Source of the DNA: JACVRW01 sp036407035
Lineage (GTDB): Bacteria > Actinomycetota > Thermoleophilia > Solirubrobacterales > Thermoleophilaceae
Reading direction: 5' to 3'
Length of the DNA stretch: 64,000 nucleotides
Assembly: GCA_036407035.1 (NCBI GenBank)
Contig: DASXAA010000094.1
Span: forward strand, 4,361 to 68,360
The position numbers and the translations under genes were made by a program. This document shows positions 16,900-24,168 of the stretch, in pieces. Within the stretch, counting starts at the first letter, position 1; each line of letters starts with the position of its first letter. The notes under the pieces are model-generated. The model saw only the letters and a list, made by a program, of their open reading frames with translations. It had not been told where the DNA came from and did not search any database.

Positions 16900-17301
16900 T
16901 TAGTGGTCGATGGACTCGAAGGCGCGCTCGCCGTTCGCCCTCAGCAGCTGCTCCGGTCCGGCGGGGGCATAGACGACCACATAGGTCAGGTCCTCGTAGG
17001 GATCGACCTCGATGCGGTGCTGGGCGCTCGCCGGAATGAAGAGCGCCATGTGGGGCCCGACGCGGTGCGGCTTGCCGCCCACGTGGAGCGTGCCGGTGCC
17101 CGACAGGACGTACATGGACTGATCCGACTCGGCGTGCTGGTGCTCGTCGCCCTTCGCGCCGGCCCGCATGGTGTTGACGAGCAGGGCGTGGCTCTCCACG
17201 CCCGCCTGCACCTCGTCGAGCAGGATCCGGAAGGTCCCGACGCGCCCGTGGAGGACGCCGGTATCGGCGTCGTCGAGCGGGACCACGTGGCGAGCGCGCA
17301 T
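16900..17301 (-). CDS. Cupin domain protein
   Basis: 133 residues, one cupin barrel. Motif 1 gives GDEHQHAESDQSMYVLSG (H54, H56) and motif 2 gives PASAQHRIEV (H95), so metal binding is likely. The ATG at 17301 is 8 nt after TAGCTT (17315-17310), suggesting a leaderless message. It is followed by the VOC protein gene. The pair resembles small oxygenase or isomerase modules acting on one metabolite, but the pathway is not evident. Confidence 0.82.
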   Translation of the reverse strand: MRARHVVPLDDADTGVLHGRVGTFRILLDEVQAGVESHALLVNTMRAGAKGDEHQHAESDQSMYVLSGTGTLHVGGKPHRVGPHMALFIPASAQHRIEVDPYEDLTYVVVYAPAGPEQLLRANGERAFESIDH

Positions 17302-17309
17302 GCAACGGA

Positions 17310-17315
17310 AAGCTA
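17310..17315 (-). promoter_or_regulatory. Leaderless -10 element of the cupin gene
   Basis: TAGCTT on the minus strand, 8 nt before the ATG at 17301. Confidence 0.55.
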
Positions 17316-17355
17316 ACCGGCCCGATCGCCGGCGAAGCGCCTGCGCGCGGCGTGT

Positions 17356-17370
17356 TGGGCCGGCTGCCCA
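17356..17370. promoter_or_regulatory. TGGGC-N5-GCCCA palindrome
   Basis: TGGGC CGGCT GCCCA. It is almost identical, including flanks, to the copy upstream of tadV at 20595: both read TTGGGCCGRCTGCCCAGCSG, and both have TCTGTGCC beginning 16 nt after the palindrome. Likely a dimeric regulator site. Confidence 0.55.
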
Positions 17371-17429
17371 GCGGTCCGTGGTAGCTCTGTGCCGCGGGCT
17401 CAAAATCGTCCGCCGGTCCCTGCTGAAGG

Positions 17430-17474
17430 TTGGGCCCTGGGGCCCTTGGCGAGCAGGGCCGGCGCGGCTACGGT
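17430..17474 (+). promoter_or_regulatory. Shared TTGGGC-N33-TACGGT promoter
   Basis: TTGGGC at 17430-17435 and TACGGT at 17469-17474 with 33 nt between, matching the regulon element. No start codon follows at the usual 8-9 nt; the next gene starts at 17597, so this copy would give a leader of about 115 nt. Confidence 0.55.
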
Positions 17475-17526
17475 GTCCTGGGGGCGGCGCGTCCGCCGGC
17501 AACTTGACCAGCCTGCGCCGCGTAAC

Positions 17527-17541
17527 TGTGCGCGCTGCCCA
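17527..17541. promoter_or_regulatory. TGTGC-N5-GCCCA palindrome-like site
   Basis: TGTGC GCGCT GCCCA, an imperfect copy of the recurring TGKGC-N5-GCMCA element, 55 nt upstream of the ATG at 17597. Confidence 0.45.
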
Positions 17542-17596
17542 ATGTTCCCCGCGCGAGGCGGAGAGGGGGCCCCACGGCTGCCACGATCGACCCGGG

Positions 17597-18457
17597 ATGG
17601 ACGTGACCGCGCTGCTGCTCCTGCTGCTGCTCGGGAGCGCCGGCCTGGTGGCGCCGAGCGTGCGCCGCGCGGTCAGGCGCGCCCGTCGGTCGCGGTCTCG
17701 CGAGGTCCCGATCGCCAGCACGTGGGGGAGCGTGTCCCCCGACGAGCTGTGGGACCTCGACGCAGGCCCTGGCGAGCCCGCCGCCGCGCAGGTGCCGCCG
17801 GGCGAGCCGGCGGCGACCGTGGAACCGGCGCCCGCGCAGGCGGTCGCGAACGCGAACGGCGCGCCCGCCGCTCCGGCGCAGCGCCGAGGGCGCCGGCGCC
17901 GCCGCAGGCGAGTCGGGCCGTTTCGCTCGCGCAAGCTGCTCGCCCTCCTCGGCTACACCCTCGCCGGCCTGATCGTGATCGCCGTCGGCACTGTGGTCCT
18001 CAGGCCGACCGAACACAGCTCCCCGCCGGCCCCACGTGTGGCACCGGCCGATCCCGCGGCGCTTCCGGAGCTGCCCCCCACGACGCAGCTCGACGAGGGG
18101 CAGGAGGCCGAGGCGGAGATCGCGGCGGAGCGCCGGCGGGAGGCGCGCGAGGCGAAGCAGGCCGTCAAGGCGCGCCGGGCGAAGCGGGCCGCAGCGGAGC
18201 GCCGCAGGGAGCGCGTGGCCGCGGGTCGCCGCCGGCAGGGGACGAAGGGGCGGTCGGGGTCGGACGCGCCCGCGGCGCCCGCCCCGTCGATCCAGCTGCC
18301 GCCGCAGCAGGCTTCGCCGGCGCCACAGCCGCTCAGCACGCAGCCGCAGCCGGCGTCCCCGGCGCCCGCACCGGCGGCCCCGCCGCAGAGCCCGCCGCCG
18401 CAGAGCCCGCCGCAGTCGCAGAGCTCGCCGCCGGCGTGCGACTTCCCGCCCTGCTGA
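17597..18457 (+). CDS. Membrane protein with basic core and Pro/Gln-rich tail
   Basis: 286 residues, not a recognised family. A hydrophobic N-terminal helix (TALLLLLLLGSAGLVAP) is followed by an Arg-rich stretch and an acidic/Pro linker. A block of basic residues precedes a second membrane helix (LLALLGYTLAGLIVIAVGTV, about 116-135). An Ala/Arg/Glu-rich, probably helical segment (EIAAERRREAREAKQAVKA) follows, then a Pro/Gln/Ser tail ending in CDFPPC. Its upstream DNA carries three of the shared elements, placing it with the pilus/anchored-protein regulon. A structural or envelope-spanning role is only a guess. Confidence 0.65.
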   Translation: MDVTALLLLLLLGSAGLVAPSVRRAVRRARRSRSREVPIASTWGSVSPDELWDLDAGPGEPAAAQVPPGEPAATVEPAPAQAVANANGAPAAPAQRRGRRRRRRRVGPFRSRKLLALLGYTLAGLIVIAVGTVVLRPTEHSSPPAPRVAPADPAALPELPPTTQLDEGQEAEAEIAAERRREAREAKQAVKARRAKRAAAERRRERVAAGRRRQGTKGRSGSDAPAAPAPSIQLPPQQASPAPQPLSTQPQPASPAPAPAAPPQSPPPQSPPQSQSSPPACDFPPC

Positions 18458-18460
18458 CCC

Positions 18461-18488
18461 GGCGCGGCGGCGCGCGCCGTGCCGCGCC
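18461..18488. terminator. Hairpin between convergent genes
   Basis: GGCGCGGC (18461-18468) pairs with GCCGCGCC (18481-18488) around a self-complementary loop. It lies between the ends of the genes at 17597-18457 (+) and 18491-19627 (-). No U tract; probably a bidirectional terminator. Confidence 0.45.
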
Positions 18489-18490
18489 AC

Positions 18491-19627
18491 TCAATCGGGG
18501 CACGCGGCCGCCGACGTCTCGCGCCGCTCCCAGGCCTCGACGCCGTGCCGGAACCACACGGCCTCCTCCGCCGGCGGCGGCCCGCCGGTTCGCTGTCGCG
18601 CGCGGCGTATCGCCGCGTCCACGGCCGCGATGTCGTGTGAATCGAACCGGCCCTGTTCGAGCTCGTGGCCCATGAAGTATCCGGCGAGGCAGCTCGCCTG
18701 GTTCTCCATCTCGCGCGGAAACCGGCGATATCTGCCGCCGCCCGGCCACTCCGGCTGCACGCCATGCCCGATCTCGTGAGCCACGACGAACGCGAGCACG
18801 GCATCCGCCGATTTCGAGCGGTCGGCGGGGTTCGCGACCAGGTCGCCCACTCGCACTGTGGCCGATCGGTCCGTGTCGTGGAACACGCCGCCGGAGCCGC
18901 CGGGCTGGAACGTGATCGTGCTCGGCAGGGTCGCCCCGCGCTCGCTCCAGAAGTCGAGCGCCCTGTCCGTCACGTCGAGCAGCCGGCCGAGCCGTCGCGC
19001 CGCGACCTCAGTCCCGGGATTCGCCCAGAACAGCAGGGCGTCGAGCGCCTGCCGCGCGGCGGCTTGGCGCGCCGGGATGCCCATCGCCAGGCCGGGCGCG
19101 GTCCGGACGCGCTCGACGCCTCTCTCGCTCCAGGTCATGGCCCGAATCTGTGCGCAGTCGGCCTCCCCCGCGCCGTAGCAGAGGAGCGCTCCGCCGCCCG
19201 GCAGGGTCGCCGTCCACGATCCGGGCTCCGGCCCCGGTTCGACCCTGACCTCCGCTCCGGCTCGTATCTGCCACCGTGCGCCGGAACCCACCCGTGCTCC
19301 GACATCCCTGCGAACGGAGCCGGTCCACGGCGCGTTCGGCGTGATCGTTGCGGACGGGTGGAGCTCGTGGAACACGACCGGCGGACGAGAGCCCGGGGGG
19401 CCGGGATCGCTGACCCTGAGCAGGAGCGGGCCCCCGGGATCCCTCGCCGCGCAGCTCGCCCGCTGCGGCGGAAAAACCCGCTCGACCAAGCAGACCGCGC
19501 GCTGCGCCACGACCGGCACCGTCTCGGCGCGCATCATCGCGCCCACCGCCACGGCCACGGCGATCACGGTCACCGCCGTGAGCACGGCGCTCGCGCCCGC
19601 CGCGGAGGCGAGGGACGCCCGCCTCAT
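18491..19627 (-). CDS. Membrane-anchored zinc metallopeptidase (HEIGH)
   Basis: 378 residues: membrane helix at about 10-32, the Cys module AVCLVERVFPPQRASC, an external Ig-like stretch (LLLRVSDPGPPGSRPP...), then a zinc-peptidase domain. HEIGHGVQ (H284, E285, H288) is the catalytic helix. The downstream ENQASCLAGYFMGHELEQG corresponds to the ELQADC-type third-ligand segment of the YpfJ-like neutral zinc metallopeptidase family. The catalytic domain is outside the cell by topology. The start overlaps the stop of 19624-20520 in ATGA, so the two are one operon, an inactive-looking paralogue followed by an active-looking one. Confidence 0.82.
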   Translation of the reverse strand: MRRASLASAAGASAVLTAVTVIAVAVAVGAMMRAETVPVVAQRAVCLVERVFPPQRASCAARDPGGPLLLRVSDPGPPGSRPPVVFHELHPSATITPNAPWTGSVRRDVGARVGSGARWQIRAGAEVRVEPGPEPGSWTATLPGGGALLCYGAGEADCAQIRAMTWSERGVERVRTAPGLAMGIPARQAAARQALDALLFWANPGTEVAARRLGRLLDVTDRALDFWSERGATLPSTITFQPGGSGGVFHDTDRSATVRVGDLVANPADRSKSADAVLAFVVAHEIGHGVQPEWPGGGRYRRFPREMENQASCLAGYFMGHELEQGRFDSHDIAAVDAAIRRARQRTGGPPPAEEAVWFRHGVEAWERRETSAAACPD

Positions 19628-20520
19628 CTCGCGCCGGGGCGCGCGCCCAGGCAGGCGTGCGGGATAGGACGGGGCTGGAATTGCTGAAGGCGCAGCCCCA
19701 GGAGGAAGTAGTCGCGCCGCTCCGGGCCGGAGGGAAAGCCGGTCTGTGAGATGAAGTAGCCCGGACGCTGGGCGGCGAGCGCCTCGCGGACCCGGTCCAC
19801 GGTCACGTCGTCGATCAGGCCCTGCCGGCGCGCCCAGGTGGCGTAGGCGCCTGCCATGCAGTCCGCCTGCAGCAGCAACTCGGCCATGCGGGCGCAATCG
19901 CTCTGGCAGGTCCAGGAGTTCACGCCCGGCTCGATGCGAGGGTCGTTCGGAGCGTACGTGCGATCGGAGGGGTGCTGGGCAGCCCAGGCGAAGAGGTACG
20001 CCAGCGCGAACGTGGCGTTCGCGATGTCCGTCCGCGCCTCGCCGCTGTCCGGGACGTAGAGGCGGATGTGCGGGACGCCGCCGGTCGCGCGGGGGGACGG
20101 CGGCAGGGCGACCGTCGATTCGAACCCCGGCTGCGCGCCGGCCGGAGCCTCGATCGTCACGCGCGGCGGCGGCTGGACGATGCCGAGCGCCCTCTGGGCC
20201 GCGCCGAAGAAGGCGCGAAGCCCGCTCTCCTGCCGACGCAGCGCCTCCTCCACCTGCGGCCGGTTTGGCGGCGTCTGCCCGTCCTGGACGAGCTGCAGCA
20301 GCGGTCTCGCGCCCCCCTGTCCACACGTGGCGGCGCCACCGGCGAGCACGCTCCTCACGACGCAAACCGTCCTCTCGGCCAGTACGGGGAGTACGCCCGC
20401 ACGCACCGAGCCCGCGATGGCCAGCACGATGGCGATGGCGCCGAGGGCGGCCAGCCAGGTCGCGAAGCCGGCAGGTCCGGCCGGGCAGCACCACCGCGGG
20501 GTCGCGCCTGTGGCCGTCAT
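19624..20520 (-). CDS. Membrane-anchored pseudo-metallopeptidase
   Basis: 298 residues: N-terminal tail, membrane helix (LAALGAIAIVLAIAGSV, about 24-40), Cys module TVCVVRSVLAGGAATC, then an external domain. The family segment LLLQADCMAGAYATWARRQG is well kept, as in the active paralogues. At the place where HExxH should stand the sequence is ALAYLFAWAAQH, so the catalytic motif is lost. It is leaderless (TAGCCT, 8 nt, ATG) from a shared promoter and is translationally coupled to the active-looking HEIGH peptidase. It may act as a partner or regulator of that enzyme; this is inference. Confidence 0.8.
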   Translation of the reverse strand: MTATGATPRWCCPAGPAGFATWLAALGAIAIVLAIAGSVRAGVLPVLAERTVCVVRSVLAGGAATCGQGGARPLLQLVQDGQTPPNRPQVEEALRRQESGLRAFFGAAQRALGIVQPPPRVTIEAPAGAQPGFESTVALPPSPRATGGVPHIRLYVPDSGEARTDIANATFALAYLFAWAAQHPSDRTYAPNDPRIEPGVNSWTCQSDCARMAELLLQADCMAGAYATWARRQGLIDDVTVDRVREALAAQRPGYFISQTGFPSGPERRDYFLLGLRLQQFQPRPIPHACLGARPGAR

Positions 20521-20528
20521 CCTGTCCG

Positions 20529-20574
20529 AGGCTAAGCGCGCCTAGCCGGGCGGCGAAAGAGGCCAAAGACCCAA
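20529..20574 (-). promoter_or_regulatory. Shared TTGGGT-N34-TAGCCT promoter, leaderless
   Basis: Minus strand: TTGGGT (20574-20569), 34 nt, TAGCCT (20534-20529), then 8 nt to the ATG at 20520. GGCCTCTTTCG lies between, as in the other copies. Confidence 0.65.
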
Positions 20575-20594
20575 GACGCCGGGGCGCGCGGATT

Positions 20595-20609
20595 TGGGCC
20601 GACTGCCCA
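20595..20609. promoter_or_regulatory. TGGGC-N5-GCCCA palindrome upstream of the Tad locus
   Basis: TGGGC CGACT GCCCA, 75 nt upstream of the prepilin peptidase ATG. It lies in the divergent region between the anchored peptidase operon and the Tad genes and duplicates the site at 17356. Confidence 0.55.
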
Positions 20610-20684
20610 GCCGAAGCGAACAGATCTGTGCCTCCCGCCGAAGCGCGCCCTGGACGATTCGCTCGCCGGTCAGAGTGCTGTCGG

Positions 20685-21326
20685 ATGGAACCGATGGCCG
20701 CCGTGATCGTCGCCGCGCCGGCGGGGCTGCTCGCGGGCTGGGCGGCGACCGCCGTCGCCTGGCGGCTCCCGCGCGGCCGGCCGCTGCCGCCGCCGCTCGT
20801 GTACTGCACCATGGCCGCCGCCGCGGCCGCGTTCGTGCTCGTCGTGACCGTGATCGGCGACCACCCGGCGGAGCTCGCCCGCGATCTGATCCTGGTCGCG
20901 TTCCTCGTGCCGATCGCCCTGATCGACGCCGAGTACCGCATCATCCCCAACCGGCTGACCCTCGCCGCCGCGCTCACGGCGGTCGCCCTGTTCCCGCTCG
21001 ACGCCGGCTTCGTCGGCGAGCAGCTCGCCGCCGCCGCCGGCGCGTTCGGCTTCTACCTCGTCTTCGCGCTCCTGCGCCCGAACGCGCTCGGGATGGGCGA
21101 CGTGAAGCTGGCCGGGGTGCTGGGCCTCTACCTGGGCGCGGCGGTCGTCGTGGCGCTGCTGGTCGCCTCGCTGCTCAGCCTGCTGATCGCGCTCGTGGTG
21201 GCCGTGCGCCGCGGCCGCGCCGCCGCGCGCGAGCCGAGGCCGTTCGGGCCCGCGCTCGCGGCGGGGGCGCTCGTCGCCATGCTCGCCGGCGCAGAGCTCG
21301 TCGACTGGTGGGTGCAGGGGGGTTGA
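20685..21326 (+). CDS. Prepilin peptidase, TadV/CpaA type (A24 family)
   Basis: 213 residues with six or more membrane helices. The two catalytic aspartates of the A24 family are in place: D81 in IALIDAEYRIIPN and D139 in GMGDVKL. There is no N-terminal methyltransferase or zinc domain, as usual for the short Tad-type enzymes. It would process pilin and pseudopilins after Gly at the inner face of the membrane. It is the first gene of the Tad locus and is separated from tadG by a hairpin. It starts at the ATG at 20685 or, less likely, 20694. It is probably also the enzyme that could process the other pilin-like N-termini in this window. Confidence 0.9.
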   Translation: MEPMAAVIVAAPAGLLAGWAATAVAWRLPRGRPLPPPLVYCTMAAAAAAFVLVVTVIGDHPAELARDLILVAFLVPIALIDAEYRIIPNRLTLAAALTAVALFPLDAGFVGEQLAAAAGAFGFYLVFALLRPNALGMGDVKLAGVLGLYLGAAVVVALLVASLLSLLIALVVAVRRGRAAAREPRPFGPALAAGALVAMLAGAELVDWWVQGG

Positions 21327-21353
21327 GGCGATGCGAGCATGGGCCAAAGGTCC

Positions 21354-21388
21354 TGGGACCGGGCGGGTAGTCGCCCGGGAGGGTCCCA
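21354..21388 (+). terminator. Hairpin between prepilin peptidase and tadG-like genes
   Basis: TGGGACC (21354-21360) pairs with GGTCCCA (21382-21388), and GGGCG (21361-21365) with CGCCC (21372-21376). No U tract. Could terminate or attenuate transcription into the rest of the locus. Confidence 0.4.
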
Positions 21389-21456
21389 ACAGGCCGTGGC
21401 ACGATTCAGGGCGCGGTGCTCATGCGCCGCGCGCGGGCAGGTGGCATCGTCGCGCC

Positions 21457-22908
21457 ATGTGCGGCGGTCGGCTCAGAGGGCTTCGTCAGGAAGCTGGAAT
21501 GGCGTTTCCGCTGTACCTCGGCGGGATCGTGGCGGCGCTCGCGATAGGGCTGCTCATGTTCCAGGCCGGGCGGCTCGTGCTCATGCGCTCGAACGCCCAG
21601 ACGGCCGCCGACGCCGCGGCGCTCGCGGGGGCGCGCGAGATCGCGCGCCAGTGCCGGATCCAGGAGCGGATCCCGAGGCACGGTCCCTGCCGGCACTGGG
21701 AGCTCATCGACCCGCCGATCATCGCGGCCGCGCGCCAGTACGCGGCGCGCAACGGCGCGTCGAGCGACGTGTCGGTGCGGCGCCAGGAGTTCGACGTCCT
21801 CATCGAGCTCGGCACCGACGACAAGCTCGGCGAGGAGGGGCGCAGGATCGGCGCCGGCTACGAGAGCCGCGGCGGCGACGCCAGCTCCCGCGCCACCGCG
21901 CTCCAGGGCTCGTCCGGAGGCTTCGGCCTGGCGAGCGCGTCGCTCGCCTCGAGTGGACCGAGCACGACCGCACTGTCCGCGGCCGCGCTGTCCACTCCGG
22001 CGCTGTCGAAGGGGCCGGACCGGACCTGCGAGGACGTCGTGAAGTTCGGGCACCAGCTCCAGGAGGAGGGCTTCCAGGTGGGCGAGAACGCGGCCCTCGG
22101 GGACCCGCCCGCCGCGGGCGTGCACGTGAACGGCAGCTGGCACTACCGCTGCGGCGGCTCGGGGGCGCTCGACGTGAACTGCGACGGCTGCCCGGGCGGC
22201 GAGCCGGCGGTGCTGAGCCCGCTGGCGGACAGAGCGCGATCGCTGGGCTTCAACGTGCTCTGGCAGGTGGCGGGCCACTTCGACCACGTCCACGTCGACC
22301 CCGGCAGCGCGAGCGGCGCAACGCTCGCGGGGCTCGGCGGCGGCTCGGCGGCGCTGGCCTCGCTTGGGGGCAACCTGGCGGCGACCTTCGGCCTGGGCGC
22401 GCTCGGGCTCGGCGGCGGCTACGACCCGCACCTCGTCGCGTGGGACGGCCGCGGCGGCGGCCTGCCCTCGGGGGCGGGCTCGCTCATCGCGGCCTCCGCC
22501 GCGTCGCGCTCGTACGCGGCGCCGCCCGCGGGCGCCGACCCGATCGTGGTGAACACGGCGTGCACGGTCGCCGTCGCCGCGCGCCTCTCCCCGAAGGAGA
22601 CGCTGGCGCTGTTCGAGGCCGGGATCGTGGAGTCCGGGATGCGCAACCTCGCCTACGGCGACTCCAGCTCGGTCGGCTGGCTGCAGCTGCTGGACATCCA
22701 CGGCAGCTTCGCGCAGCGGATGGACCCGATGTTCGCGGCGATGTGGTTCGTGGGCGGGCTTAGCAGGCTCGACGAGGACGACTATGCGACCCCGGGGCGA
22801 CTCGCCCAGGCCGTGCAGCGCTCGGCGTTCCCAGACCGCTACGACCAGGTGGAAGGGCAGGCCCGGGCGCTGATCGAGTCGCGCTGCAGGGGGGCGCAGT
22901 ATGCGTAG
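21457..22908 (+). CDS. TadG-like protein with embedded cell-wall hydrolase-like domains
   Basis: 483 residues. The N-terminus is a Tad/TadG module: LRQEAGMAFPLYLGG, a membrane helix, then NAQTAADAAALAGAREIARQ. Two extracellular domains follow. At about 188-290 a segment with HYRCGGSGALDVN and HFDHVHVD resembles the zinc-site motifs of M15/VanY-like peptidases. At about 365-480, ETLALFEAGIVESGMRN and SSVGWLQLLDI resemble the catalytic Glu region of SLT-like transglycosylases. I take the ATG at 21457, which leaves the typical short basic leader. It may open peptidoglycan for the pilus. TadG proteins normally carry a VWA-like domain, which I do not see. Confidence 0.75.
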   Translation: MCGGRLRGLRQEAGMAFPLYLGGIVAALAIGLLMFQAGRLVLMRSNAQTAADAAALAGAREIARQCRIQERIPRHGPCRHWELIDPPIIAAARQYAARNGASSDVSVRRQEFDVLIELGTDDKLGEEGRRIGAGYESRGGDASSRATALQGSSGGFGLASASLASSGPSTTALSAAALSTPALSKGPDRTCEDVVKFGHQLQEEGFQVGENAALGDPPAAGVHVNGSWHYRCGGSGALDVNCDGCPGGEPAVLSPLADRARSLGFNVLWQVAGHFDHVHVDPGSASGATLAGLGGGSAALASLGGNLAATFGLGALGLGGGYDPHLVAWDGRGGGLPSGAGSLIAASAASRSYAAPPAGADPIVVNTACTVAVAARLSPKETLALFEAGIVESGMRNLAYGDSSSVGWLQLLDIHGSFAQRMDPMFAAMWFVGGLSRLDEDDYATPGRLAQAVQRSAFPDRYDQVEGQARALIESRCRGAQYA

Positions 22909-23428
22909 GGCCGCGTGGGGCGCGGCCGTTGCCGCCGCGGCGGCCCTCGCCGCGGCCGGTTGCGGCGGCGCTCCCGAGCGCGAGGCGGAGGGCGCGGCGC
23001 CCGGCGCTCAGCGCGGGATGAGGGTTGAAGCCGGCGCGCTCACGCTGCCGCGCCGAGCCCCGCTGCGAGTCTCCGCCGCCGTCGCCGAGCGGCTCCGCGC
23101 CGGGGCGGTCGCCGTGGCGGGCGTGGACCGCCGCGCCCGGATCGCCCCGACCACGCTGCGCGTGAACAGCGAGCAGACGCTCCGCGGCCTGCGCTGGAAG
23201 GGCTGGGGGGCGTCCGGCGCCACCGCTCGCGGCGGCGTGGTCACGCTGATCTGCGACCCCAGCTGCGCCGGCGGCCGGATCGAGCGCTCGTCCGGCAGGG
23301 TCGTGCTGGGCGGGATCGTGCGCTGTCGCGGCAGGCGCTTCTACTCGCGCGCGCGACTCTCGCTCGCGGGCGACCCCGACCGGCGGCCGGCGGCCTATCT
23401 CTCCACGCCCTGCCGGGAGGGGTCTTGA
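22901..23428 (+). CDS. Lipoprotein of the Tad locus
   Basis: 175 residues. The signal sequence ends in a lipobox, AAAGCGG, so Cys at about 21 would be lipidated. The rest is a small domain that I do not recognise (TTLRVNSEQTLRGLRWKGWG, then a Cys pair CDPSCAGG). It overlaps tadG by 8 nt and the cpaB start by 4 nt, so it is co-translated with the pilus genes. By position it may act as the outer or wall-side assembly lipoprotein (a TadD/RcpB analogue); this is inference. Confidence 0.75.
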   Translation: MRRAAWGAAVAAAAALAAAGCGGAPEREAEGAAPGAQRGMRVEAGALTLPRRAPLRVSAAVAERLRAGAVAVAGVDRRARIAPTTLRVNSEQTLRGLRWKGWGASGATARGGVVTLICDPSCAGGRIERSSGRVVLGGIVRCRGRRFYSRARLSLAGDPDRRPAAYLSTPCREGS

Positions 23429-24168
23429 ATCCCCGCCAGCGGCGCGCCGTGCTGCTGTTCGCCCTGGCGGCCGTGGCGATGATCGGCGCCTACGCGCTGA
23501 TCTCCGGATACGTCACCGAGGTGCGCGGTCAGGTGGAGCCGAAGGTGCGCGTGCTCGCCCTCACGGCGGACGTGCCGCCGCACGAGGCGCTCCCGCCCGA
23601 GGCCGTCACGTTTCGCGAGATGCCGCGCCGGTGGGTGCCGGAGGCGGCGATCAGCAACCCGGCCGAGCTAGTCGGGCTCGTCCCGGCGTCACCGCTCGCC
23701 AAGGGGTCGATCCTCCAGCGGGGGATGCTCGTGCCCACCCCCGAGCTGGAGCCGGGTCAGCGCGAGATAGCGATCCTCGTGGACGCCCGCACCGGCGTGG
23801 CGGGAAAGGTCACGCCCGGCAGCTTCGTGGACGTCTACGCGGCCTTCGCCGGCAACGAGACGACCCCGGATCGTGAAGAGGTGGTCGTCTCGGGCGCGCG
23901 CGTGATCGACGTCGGGCAGGTCGTCCCCGGCAACGCGCAGGGTCAGGGCGGCTCGCAGGCCCAGGCCCAGGCCCCCCAGCCGAGCGCGCAGGTTCCCGTG
24001 ACGTTCGCGCTCACGCCGCGCGAGGCGCTCGCGGTGAGCCACGCGGAGGCCTTCTCGGGCGGGGTCCGGCTGGCGCTGCTGCGCCCGGGCGACGACCCCG
24101 ACCTCCCCCGCGGGCTGCGCGAGTATCCGAACGACTCCGACACGGCCGCCGCGGACGGCGCGCGATGA
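23425..24168 (+). CDS. cpaB: Flp pilus assembly protein CpaB/RcpC
   Basis: 247 residues: N-terminal membrane helix (FALAAVAMIGAYALISGYV), then the SAF domain (VRVLALTADVPPHEALPPEAV, about 40-100). The RcpC/CpaB C-terminal beta domain follows (REIAILVDARTGVAGKVTPG). Gln/Ala-rich spacer near 175-190. It starts at TTG 23425 with GGGAGGGG just before it, overlapping the previous stop as TTGA. In Tad systems CpaB shapes the periplasmic or secretin-associated channel; in an actinobacterium without a secretin it is presumably a wall-zone scaffold. Confidence 0.88.
   Translation: MNPRQRRAVLLFALAAVAMIGAYALISGYVTEVRGQVEPKVRVLALTADVPPHEALPPEAVTFREMPRRWVPEAAISNPAELVGLVPASPLAKGSILQRGMLVPTPELEPGQREIAILVDARTGVAGKVTPGSFVDVYAAFAGNETTPDREEVVVSGARVIDVGQVVPGNAQGQGGSQAQAQAPQPSAQVPVTFALTPREALAVSHAEAFSGGVRLALLRPGDDPDLPRGLREYPNDSDTAAADGAR

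Noticed and set aside
17490..17596. Possible earlier in-frame starts for the 17597 gene
   Set aside because: Upstream codons run through the regulatory elements and lack a ribosome site; the ATG at 17597 follows CACGAT by 9 nt and begins a membrane helix.
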